Source: Sapria himalayana (Eukaryota; Streptophyta; Magnoliopsida; Malpighiales; Rafflesiaceae). Taken from it: DNA of 64,000 bases. The DNA lies in the NCBI GenBank assembly GCA_029783825.1, contig JAREIK010001718.1:2050898-2114897 (forward strand), written 5' to 3'. The translations under genes and the position numbers were made by a program. Under the pieces are notes generated by a model. That model saw only the letters and a list, made by a program, of their open reading frames with translations. It ran no database searches and had not been told where the DNA came from. This document shows, piece by piece, positions 12,813 through 22,329 of this stretch. Every line of letters starts with the position of its first letter. Within the stretch, counting starts at the first letter, position 1.

Positions 12813-13537
12813 TGGGGATGTATTGTAATCGTTATCAAACACCAAATATGCCAATATTTCTCTCGCTCATTATAATGTTATATTAAAATTTATTACAATT
12901 TCCATTATATTTGGCCTTGAAATTGATCTCCACAATAACTATTATATCAGATAGTTATTATTACCCAAAAACGAAACCATGTTTTTCACACAGCATACTC
13001 TCCCTTCCTTGGAAATAAAATGCATCACCAAGAACTTTTGACAAAAGAACATTCAGAAATCATGTTTTGAAGCATGATTCAAATGCACGACATTTTTTTT
13101 CAACGGCTTAAAAACGAGTTGTAACAGGCAGATACCTAATAAAAAGATAATTAGAGAAATAAAGAACATCGCCAGACACATAGTTGTGGTTTTAGTGACG
13201 ACAAATAGTTGCCATAGGCATTAATGAAAGGTGATAGTAAGGACAACATGACAACTCTTGATTGACACTCATCTAAAATATATTCATTCATTTGTAAAAC
13301 AATAAAACGATATTCTACAAACCTACACATAAACAATATTATTGGTGGAACTAGAAGCTGAAAACACACAAAAACTGCAGTTCATTTACGTGAATACATG
13401 AAAACACACAAAAAGTGGCACTACCCGTGAGTGAGAGACTGGCCCAATGGGCACAGGCCACCCACATTAATTAAACCAAAGCTGGTACCTTCTTTCTGCC
13501 TGACTGTTACAGGTTGGTTCCTTATTCCAAAACCACC
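12813..13537. other. Interval between CACTA end and the LEC2-like gene leader
   Basis: This is the upstream region of the LEC2-like gene. No RY box (CATGCA) and no clear TATA box could be assigned with confidence. Base composition rises in GC from about 13420 onward. The open frames at 13151-13369 (-) and 13431-13685 (+) look like chance frames. Confidence 0.5.
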
Positions 13538-13618
13538 CGTCTCTCTCCACTTGTCATCTCTTACTTATCGTCATTGCTTGTTTCTCTCTCTCTCATCTCT
13601 CTCTCCTCCACTGTATTC
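13538..13618 (+). promoter_or_regulatory. CT-rich (GAGA-type) tract upstream of the LEC2-like start codon
   Basis: The tract contains CTCTCTCC, TTTCTCTCTCTCTCATC and TCTCTCTCCTCC and ends 185 bp before the ATG. It could be the pyrimidine-rich leader of the transcript or a GAGA-type site. In Arabidopsis, GAGA/CTCT-containing sequence in the LEC2 promoter, bound by BPC-class proteins, is linked to Polycomb silencing. That this tract acts the same way is inference. Confidence 0.45.
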
Positions 13619-13802
13619 ACGCTCTGAAATAGATCTTCCCCACTTGCCCATTTCTAAGTGGCACTATCCCAACTGCCTCTTTTAATGTACTCTAGGTACT
13701 TGTTAGACTACATTAATTAACTATTTTTGAATGAATGTCAGTAGTTTTTAATTCCAAAAACAAGTCTTTTCTGATCACCAAAACAGCATTATAGTTTAAA
13801 AC

Positions 13803-16525
13803 ATGGAGGATCAGTTTTATAATTTGTTGTGTGGCAGCACAAGTCTTATCCAACTAGAAATGGGTTGCCCAGAAGATTGGCAATTGAACACTATATGTGA
13901 ACCCACAATGCCTCCGACTCGGTTTCTTAACGCATGTCCTCCAGAGCTGGCAAATCCACACTATGCATTTTCTACTGTTTCGCATAATTTCTTGTTGGGG
14001 CAAAATGAGAGAGAAGTGGAAATATTAATGCACATGCAGCAAAATCACGAAAGAAGAGTTCTTGATGGATATAAGACGAAGCTGGCCCGAAGCAAGCGAA
14101 AACTTGCACGCCAAAGAAGCATACATAAACATTCTTCCTATTCTGATTCATTTTCTAATCGAAATGGAGTGCACACTATGAAATTTGCTTTAAATGATCT
14201 TCATCATAACCAATTGAAAAGCGATACCAACACAATAAGCAGAGATGTTTTCAGTTACTTTACTCTGGATAACAAGGTGCATAAACAACTTATGCGAAGC
14301 TTCAAAAGTATTATTTCGAAGTTTTAGCTTGATTACAATGTGATCTATTCGCAGAGACTGAGAATGTTGTTGAGCAAGGAGTTGAAGAACAGTGATGTCG
14401 GATCTCTTGGAAGAATAATTCTCCCAAAGGTAAACACTTGCTCGTATGGGTGTTTATGACCAAGTCTTGATGCATGTAAATGCACTATGTCAGTTAACAC
14501 TGATTTGGTATAAGAACAAATTCAAATTTTTCATGTTTTCTATTTTTCATAATGCAATATTCCACTTTGATTACAATATAGTTGAACCTTATCGTATTTA
14601 GAAAGAAGCCGAGGAGAATCTTCCCCATCTTTCTTGTAAAGAGGGCATCCAAGTTGTTATGAGAAATGTTCAATCTGACGAAGAATGGACCTTCAGATTT
14701 AAGTAAGCATTAATAAGTTGCATAAATTACATATCATTGTTTTCTGTTCTTTTTTTTTCCTTTTGTAGTGTATAGCCCTGTTTTTTATCTCTTGTTTGTC
14801 CAGGTACTGGTCAAATAACAAGAGCAGAATGTATGTTCTTGAAAATACAGGCTAGTTCGCGAAATTTATCTTGATAAGTCAAGAGTCTTTAGGTATCCAA
14901 GGTTCGCGTTTTGTATCTTTTGTTGAAAAATGTGAATTATGTAATGGACAGGAGAATTTGTAAAGCAAAATCATTTACAGACTAAGGATTGTCTTAATAT
15001 TTATGAAGACGAAAGCAAGAATCTTGTAAGTACCAATTCCCTCATCGCTATCATTAAGTAATCTACTCTAATAATGGTAATAATTAAAGTGAAGAATTAA
15101 GGCGTCCATTTGAATTTTAAAATCTCTCTCCCTCTCTCCCTCCCTCCCTCCATCTCTCTCATTCCCTCCATCTCTCTCATTCCCTCTCCCTCCCTCTCTC
15201 TCATTCCCTCCCTCTCTCTCATTCCCTCTCCCACCCTCTCTCTCATTCCCTCTCCCACCCTCTCTCTCATTCCCTCTCCCACCCTCTCTCTCATTCCCTC
15301 TCCCACCCTCTCTCTCATTCCCTCTCCCACCCTCTCTCTCATTCCCTCTCCCACCCTCTCTCTCATTCCCTCTCCCACCCTCTCTCTCATTCCCTCTCCC
15401 ACCCTCTCTCTCATTCCCTCTCCCACCCTCTCTCTCATTCCCTCTCCCACCCTCTCTCTCATTCCCTCTCCCACCCTCTCTCTCATTCCCTCTCCCACCC
15501 TCTCTCTCATTCCCTCTCCCACCCTCTCTCTCATTCCCTCTCCCTCCCTCTCTCTCATTCCCTCTCCCTCCCTCTCTCTCATTCCCTCTCCTTCCCTCTC
15601 TCTTTCTACGATAAAACATTGGTTACGCTCTGTGACAATGGTGGCCCCCAAGATTAATGGAGTAGAGACAATTCATTGATGTTCACTAAAAAAAACATCT
15701 TCAAATACCCAAAAAGAAAAACATTTTAACTACTAGTAGTTAGATGTACATGAACAATAATGCACGTATGATATAATTAAACGTGTATTTTACTCAAAAT
15801 TAACACAGGACGGTTTGTTATTGAGATACATAATGTTGGCCATGCTTTAATTTTTGAAGGTATGATAAATTATCCAAATTAATTTATGAACTTTCCACAA
15901 GCTGAATGTAGAGAAATAACAACTTAGATGAGTTTTGGACAGGAGAGATTGGAGATGTAGTAGAGGGAAGAATGAGAATTGGAGATGCATGTGTAAGAAG
16001 TTGACACCTTGGTCATCCTCTCGTAATTAGCCTTAAGTGTAGGTAACAGGTTTAGTTGAGTTGAATCTCATATTAATTCAGCAATTTTAAGCAAGAACAT
16101 GATCTACGACGACAATTTGTGCTTATCATATGTTTCTTTTTTTATGGGTCCATCAGTATTTCTCTATCAAGAAGGCGCGCGTCCAAGAAGCATCAGAAGA
16201 TCACTACCGCGAAGATCACAGTCACGGGTACAAATACAACACATCACATACGTACCAAATGAAAGACGACGAAGAAGCTTCTCTGGCACTTCTTATCGAA
16301 CAACTCAAAGAACGAGACAAAGACAAGGAAGAAGCCTACCTCCTTCCTAACTTGTCGTCGCACAATGTAAAGGTGAACAATGGGATCGGGGCTAAGGCAA
16401 TTCAATCCTTATCTCCGCCTTGGGGCGAAAGCGAAACAAGCACGCCTGCGATACATTACAGTTCTTATGCCGATAATTGTTACATTGATTGTGGCTTCGA
16501 TCTTTTAACAAATACTGAGCAATAG
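13803..16525 (+). CDS. LEC2: LEC2-like B3-domain transcription factor, six exons
   Basis: Proposed exons are 13803-14276, 14355-14429, 14602-14702, 14804-14850, 14952-15025 and 16157-16525. They join in frame to 379 residues (Arabidopsis LEC2 is 363, also with six exons). Residues 91-104 hold a basic motif, [14 protein letters not shown]. The B3 DNA-binding domain spans about 159-260: [66 protein letters not shown]. The C-terminal [14 protein letters not shown] matches the LEC2-specific tail. NSDVGSLGR and the tail favour LEC2 over ABI3 or FUS3. In Arabidopsis this nuclear protein binds RY sites and drives embryo maturation and somatic embryogenesis. Oddities: intron 4 would use a GC donor, the usual GDFL reads KDCL near residue 245, and intron 5 holds a minisatellite. 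The first ATG of the frame was chosen. Exon 1 stays open to 14327, but splicing at 14277 restores homology. Confidence 0.9.
14851..14951 (+). other. Intron 4 of the LEC2-like gene with GC-AG borders
   Basis: Exon 4 ends AATACAG and the next bases are GCTAGTTC. The acceptor is GGACAG before GAGAATTTG. Joining these gives AAT ACA GGA GAA TTT (NTGEF), the invariant B3 wording. No GT donor nearby restores the frame. GC-AG introns are a minor spliced class in plants, so the gene may still be functional. A T-to-C mutation or an assembly error is the alternative. Confidence 0.75.
15122..15605. repeat. CT-rich 24-bp minisatellite in LEC2-like intron 5
   Basis: About 13 nearly identical 24-bp units, CCCTCTCTCTCATTCCCTCTCCCA, lie in the centre (about 15228-15540). 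Shorter or variant units (CCCTCC and CCTTCC forms) flank them. The unit length is a multiple of three and the sequence lacks stops, so long repetitive frames exist on both strands. These are products of the repeat and not genes. The array starts about 95 bp after the exon 5 donor, and intron 5 is 1131 bp. Confidence 0.97.
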
Positions 16526-16575
16526 ACCTTAAGAATTGTCATTGTGGCTTTTGTTAATTTTTTTATGATTTTAAT

Positions 16576-16581
16576 AATAAA
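16576..16581 (+). terminator. AATAAA polyadenylation signal of the LEC2-like gene
   Basis: A canonical AATAAA lies 51 bp past the stop codon in AT-rich, T-rich context, followed by further AATAAA-like sequence to about 16600. Plant polyadenylation signals are loose, so the exact site is not fixed. Confidence 0.5.
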
Positions 16582-16599
16582 GATTCATAATATAAAATA

Positions 16600-17115
16600 A
16601 AAATATCCATATCATATTGTATTTTGCAATCGATAACTATCATAAAATATGATTTTTTAATTATCACCAAACCAATCAAAAAAAAAGTATACTTTAATCA
16701 ATAACAATCATAAAATATGACTTTAAGGGATCCAAGTTTTAAAACGAAAATATTTATTTTTTTGATCCATTTTTTTTAAATTAAAAAAAGCATACCCAAA
16801 AGCATAAAATATTTATGATATGGGGCTAAAAAATCATAAACCCGATTTTACTCAATTTTCCATTTTACAAAAAAAAAGTTTAGCCAATTTCTAAAACCTA
16901 ACTTATAAACTTAGAAATTATTACATTTGTGAGATTAGAACTAAAAACATAAAAATTGATTTTGCACATATAACCATCCAACTACTAACATCATATCATT
17001 TTATAATTGAACACACACACACACATATTTAAATATATAAATATATGAACATATATAGATATATAAACATATATAAAAATATTCATATATATGTGTGTGT
17101 GTGTGTATGTGTGTG
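16600..17115. other. AT-rich interval with (AC)n and (GT)n runs
   Basis: No gene seen. Short microsatellites (AC)n near 17011 and (GT)n at about 17093-17117 sit at the end. The second appears to be the target into which the following LTR inserted. Confidence 0.5.
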
Positions 17116-17917
17116 TGACAGCCCATCCACCAGAAGGTCTCATTCATTCCATCACACAATATAATGTATAATAAAATAATATTTTATCATTTGTACCATA
17201 CATTTTTTTTCCATTTTATTTGCTCAGCGGAATAAAAAAACACACAACATATTATTTAAGCTACAACCAGCTTCCCTTAACATGTATGATCTCATATATG
17301 GATCTGTCATCTGTCCTAGACATATACCTGAAAAGAGATCCCGCAACGGAATGAGCAAAGCTCAGTAGAGGTAAACTATTACATAGTTACTCACTACCTA
17401 AGTGAACGTAAAACATCATGAATATATATATCAACACTCATTCAAGTACAATGTTTAAATGAATGGAATTATGGATGAACTGTTTATATGCACATATTCT
17501 TGAGTCACATCGACTCCCTCACACATGCTGAAGCCAAGTGTGACATGTGTGTGTGTGTGTGCGCGTGTGTGTATATATATGTATGTATGTATATCTATAG
17601 AAATATTTATTTTTTTGAAATTATTCCAAAAAATATGGACATCCTCTTTGAAACATATTGGACATTTATCCGAATAAAATATGATTTTCTTGGATTTACT
17701 CCCAGAAATATGGACCTCCTCTGAAAAACATATTGGACATTTCTCCGACAAAACTTTTCTTTTCCTTGGATAGTTTCCAAAAAACTACTGTGTAACTCAA
17801 TCTGGACATTGTCCCAATTTGAGTTCACAAATTTATAATAGGCATATTCCATAAAAATCCCATGAAACTCAATCTGGAAGTCCCAATTTGAGTTGGCTAA
17901 ATATCATCCACACACAT

Positions 17918-17955
<38 letters not shown>

Positions 17956-18851
17956 CATGCATCCACCTATGTATATGGAATGTTCTCGTGCGTATGAAAT
18001 GCAATTATGTTATTTCCAATTTAACTGATGTTTCAGACACGATTATAACAATCCAAATCTAATTCATCCTGCACTAACTTTTACTAAACGAAATATCGAA
18101 AATTTTCAGCAATTAATCATTTTCAATAAAATTTCTAACAATTCGAATTAAAATATAAAACACTGATCATTTGTGGCCTTTAAATAGAAAGAAATTATGA
18201 TAAGAGAAAATCACAACCGTTCGGAAAATTTCATATAAATTTTATAAATTTGATATAAAATTGAAGATCTCGTCGTGTAGAGTAACTAAAGTTCTTGAAC
18301 TATTCTATTCCAACTCCAGAATAATCCGTTATGATCAAAAGAAAATCACAGACCTTTTTATTTTTTTTTCTTTCATTCTATAATGTATACCGTTGGCAAA
18401 GAGTTTTTTTTTCAGCGTTATCTCGTTTTCCGGATTCCAGACATTTTTTTTTCATTTTTTTTTACTTATAATAATTATTATTATTAAATTAATTAAATTT
18501 TTTTTTCTTGTTTTACACATGGATCATTGGTTGGACCGCGTCTGCGCATGCCCATCCATGTGCGAACGTCGTGGCACGGTCCTCTGGTTAATTGTAATTT
18601 TTTTTTCATTAATATTCTAATAATTATTTAAATAAATAAAAATATAACTAAATTTTGACTTTCTCAGAATTTAACGAAATTTGACACCTAGCTATATTTT
18701 CCAAGACGAATTCGATAACGACATCCATTTTATCATCAGGGTTCTAAAACCCTCAGGTTTTATTTTTCCTTATTGCAAGATTACTATTCTGCCTATTTTT
18801 CCCAGAAACCAAATCATGTTAATTATTTATTCATTTTTTTTCAGGATTTCA
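17116..18851 (+). mobile_element. Probable solo LTR of a Ty3/gypsy element
   Basis: The segment begins TGACAGCCCATCC and ends AGGATTTCA, with GTGTG on the left and CTGTG on the right, inside a (GT)n tract. Near 17320-17400 it carries an ACCTGAAAAG, GGAATGAGC, GCTCAGTAGAGG arrangement that recurs in LTRs of plant chromoviruses. An imperfect internal duplication (ATATGGACATCCTC, TATGGACCTCCTC) lies at 17625-17760. No gag, pol, primer site or second LTR is seen, hence the solo LTR call. The (GT)n flanks make the exact ends and target duplication uncertain. Strand follows the TG to CA reading and is tentative. Confidence 0.55.
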
Positions 18852-18871
18852 CTGTGTGTGTGTGTGTGTGT

Positions 18872-19502
18872 CACTACTAGGAAATGACAAACAAGAAATG
18901 TAAAATAGAGAAATCTAATTATGTTTTTAAAGTTATAAACATAATTGAAATAAATTAGAAAAGAAAAAAAAACTTAGCTACCAAATTAAAAAATGAAATA
19001 ATAATTTGTCACTATTCAAATACATGGATAATTTCACATTAAAGAGAATGGAATTAAAGATGAAAATTAAAATGGTTTGACCTTTCGTCACTATTATAAC
19101 ACGAGAATGATGGTATATAATATTGTGTGATATTTAGCGATGAAAAATACTATTTCTATATATATTTGTCATTGAAAATTACGATGAAAATAAATTCCAT
19201 TTCAATTAGTTTAGAAATGTATTACATATACATTTCAGAATTTAGCAATGGAATTGAATTACCTTGCTCTTTCTGAAACGAAAAGTTATTCTGTCACAAC
19301 TAGACATTTATGATTTTGGTGATGAAATTTAATTTTGTCACTATTTTTGAAATAGAAATTGATTCATTTGCTATATGACATTAATGAATATTTTTTGAAG
19401 AACATTTTATCTATTCAAAATTCATTTTGGGTTTAGGCAAATTTAGCACCAATTTTTTATTGCTCAATGACCTAATCGACGTTGATTTTCTTTGTGATAG
19501 TG
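18872..19502. mobile_element. Small non-autonomous CACTA-like element
   Basis: It starts CACTACTAGGAAATGAC and ends TTTGTGATAGTG, which is CACTATCACAAA on the other strand. Internally there are repeated CGTCACTATT, TTTTGTCACTATTTTTG and related words on both strands, as expected of subterminal repeats. Flanking trinucleotides TGT and TTT agree at two of three positions. It has no coding capacity. The two termini match imperfectly beyond CACTA, so the limits are tentative. Confidence 0.45.
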
Positions 19503-19737
19503 TTTGCCACCATATTTATCTTTCATAGAGGTATGCAATTAAATTTTTTTCATCCCCTCATCTTAACTCAGCTGATTTTTTAGAGAAATCATAAAGCATT
19601 ATGTATTCTACAATGATGCATTAATTGCTAACCATGTGTTGAATATCCAAAATTTTTAGTAAAATCATTACTTATATACCTAATATCAAAAATATTAGGC
19701 ATAAACAAAATTAAATACATACCTATTAAAAAAAATT

Positions 19738-19803
19738 TATAGGGGTATACACAATATCTCTATAGGGGTATACACAATATCTCTATAGGGGTATACACAA
19801 TAT
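19738..19803. repeat. Three-copy tandem repeat of about 26 bp
   Basis: The block TATAGGGGTATACACAATAT occurs three times in a row, separated by CTC, and the copies are essentially identical. Confidence 0.9.
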
Positions 19804-20204
19804 AGCATGGACACGGACACCTATATTGTCAAAATAAAAATTTAGATAATAAAATGTGAGATTTATGTTTTGGTGCATTCAAATGCATCATTCCAATATT
19901 TGTACCTCTCGTCTATTTCACATCAATTAAAAGAATGCCAAGGTAGCCATCAGTTAGAAAATGCACGGACATTTCATCACGTGATTCAATCGAAACCCTA
20001 AAAATTAAGAATTTTTTTTTTCTTATCTATTCGTTATTCTCTTGAATTTTAGATGGAATAAATGATTTTTTGGCATTTTCAATCAAATTCTCTCTTCTCC
20101 ACTTCCAAATAAATTCGGCCTATATTATGTATACATATAATTGTGTGTTTGTTTATGCACACTCATAAACTCACACACACACACATGTACATATATTTTA
20201 TAAA
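19804..20204. other. Interval without recognised feature
   Basis: Mixed AT-rich intergenic sequence with a poly-T stretch near 20010 and short (AC)n near 20173. No coding signal seen. Confidence 0.5.
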
Positions 20205-20320
20205 AGTCCACTTTTCATTTGGGTGTCACATATTTGAATATTATTCAATATATTATTATATGTATATATATTTGTTACTATAGTCTACTTTTCATTTGGG
20301 TGTTACATATGTGAATATTA

Positions 20321-20387
<67 letters not shown>

Positions 20388-20460
20388 ATTACAATGTACT
20401 TTTCATTTGGGTGTTAAATATGTGAATATTATTCTATATATATATATATATATATTCTGA
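20205..20460. repeat. Three-unit tandem repeat with (TA)n tract
   Basis: Units begin CTTTTCATTTGGGTGT near 20210, 20289 and 20399, each followed by a CATATKTGAATATTATT block and a TA-rich filler ending in TTTGTTA. The filler after unit two is an uninterrupted (TA)n of about 55 bp (20327-20381). Confidence 0.85.
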
Positions 20461-21378
20461 TATACTTTAACATGTTTGTAGATAATATAGGTATGTGAGT
20501 GTCAACCGACTAAATGTTATAAAAGTAGACATTCTCCTCAATCTTATGCCCATACAAGTTGAGTGTCAACCATCTACATTAATATTATTCAATATACATT
20601 GGTAATATATGTAACAAGAATGGAAAACACCATACTAACTGATCATGAATGGATGGATGTCAGATTAAGAGATAGGGGTTTGACTAATTAGGTTGTAGCG
20701 GGGATTGAAAAGTTTGTTGACTTTGCTAAAAAACATCCTCTATTACTGGATTATATGAAAATAAGATGCTCATATAATGGCGATAAATGTCAGAATTAGA
20801 TTTTTCAAGATATGGATACTATACGATTTTATCTTGGAAAAAATAAATTTGTTGGAGACTATAATTTTTGGTATAAACATGAAAAAATAGTTGTGCTATA
20901 AATAATAAAGTATTATATACATAGAAGTGTTGATTCTAAAATATATTTATCTTAACAATGCATGCGAATCCATATTAAGGTATGTTACCAGTCATTTCTT
21001 CAATCCTAATGTCATTGATGATATCCCAAAATCAACAACAAAAAGAATTTCATGAAATGCTCAAAGTTATCTATAATGGCTAAGTAATCTGTATGGTCAC
21101 TCAAAGTTATCTACAATGACCAGACTTTTGTAATTAAATGCAAAATATCATTTTTTAGAAAGGTTTTATGATAAAATTTGTGAGTTATTATCTGAATTAT
21201 TACAAAAAAATAATGTCATGACATGTTGCTTTTATAGTAAAAATAAGTTAATGTGAGGTTTGAATTTGCTTATAGAAAAAATATATTATTGCATTAATAG
21301 TTGAATTATATATTGGGGTGAAGACAGTACAGTAATTACTTGTAATTTATGTAACTATCCTTAGTACAAAAGATATAT

Positions 21379-21425
21379 ATGTGTGTGTGTGTGTGTGTCT
21401 GTGTCTGTGTGTGTCTGTGTGTGTA
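21379..21425. repeat. (GT)n microsatellite with CT interruptions
   Basis: A GTGTGTCTGTGTCTGTGTG-type run inside the second TNP2 pseudogene. Confidence 0.9.
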
Positions 21426-21548
21426 AAAGGTAGAAAATAAATGTTCCTCATAAGAAGATGTATTACTTCTCGTTGACTCCTCGTTTGCAAAGATTATTTG
21501 CATATGAAGTCACTCTTAATGACATGACTCAGATTATCCATATTGGAA

Positions 21549-22171
21549 TAGAGGTGTCAAATGGGTCTTGTAATGTCGATATGGCCCATTTTTGCAAGGC
21601 ACGACTATGCCACGGTGTCGTGCCAGTCATGACATTGTAACATTCCCATGATGTGTCAGGCATGACATAGTGCCATGGTCCACCAATTCAACATGTCACC
21701 GTGGCATAGCTGAGTGCATGGTCATGCCAGACTATGCTAAATGGTGTATGCGATACTCATTGCATGAAAATATAATGGGTGGTTGACAAATTACAATTAG
21801 CCAAGTAGCTGATTATTTTAAAAATATTTGGTGCCCCATGATGGGGTGGACTAATTTTTAGAAGACCCCACCATAAGGTCTAATTGTTTTAAAAAAATAA
21901 AAATTAGACTACCTGGGTGATTGCCCGATGGGTCCCCATCGGGTGGTCACCCAAGTTGGTATACCATACCACCAAGCCAGGCACAATAGGTCATACCTAG
22001 CCTGGCATGAGGCATGGTTCCTATAAGTGCAACGCGCCACGAATCATGCCAGGGGATAGTCCTACCCAATATGAAACACGGTTCTAGACCATGTCACGTC
22101 GAGCCATGAATGGTTGAATAAGGTCGAGTTGTGGGCCATGTCTAGGCTGCTCGACCCATTTGAAACCTCTA
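21549..22171. mobile_element. GC-rich hAT-type non-autonomous element, copy 1
   Basis: Ends are TAGAGGTGTCAAATGGG and CCCATTTGAAACCTCTA, nearly perfect inverted repeats. The flanks TATTGGAA (21541-21548) and TCTTAGAA (22172-22179) agree at six of eight positions, as for an aged hAT-type 8-bp target duplication. It interrupts TNP2 codons, and homology resumes on the far side, which confirms the insertion. The body is rich in CACG, GGCAT and CATGCC words and has no transposase. Strand cannot be assigned. Confidence 0.85.
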
Positions 22172-22329
22172 TCTTAGAAATATTTTGATGATATTCATCC
22201 ATCTTTTGCTAATGAAAGTCAAAATGTTAGATTAGTAATGTGTACGGATGGATTTTAGCTATTTAGACAAACATGGCAATAATATTCTTCATGGTCAATG
22301 ATTATTATACAATATAATTTACCATTGTG

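Noticed and set aside
12813..13800. RY (CATGCA) boxes or a clear TATA box for the LEC2-like promoter
   Set aside because: I looked for both and found no convincing example, so none is annotated.
14277..14327. A 174-residue single-exon reading of the LEC2-like N-terminus
   Set aside because: Splicing at 14277 to 14355 joins LDNK to [12 protein letters not shown] and restores B3 homology. The extension to the stop at 14327 is intron read-through.
15068..15679. Long overlapping repetitive open frames on both strands
   Set aside because: They are produced by the 24-bp CT minisatellite in intron 5 of the LEC2-like gene. There is no independent coding signal.
17455..17852. Small frames with Cys pairs such as CPICF repeats on the minus strand (17455-17751)
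   Set aside because: They come from an imperfect internal duplication in the probable LTR. The pattern is too short and unconserved to call a zinc-binding protein.
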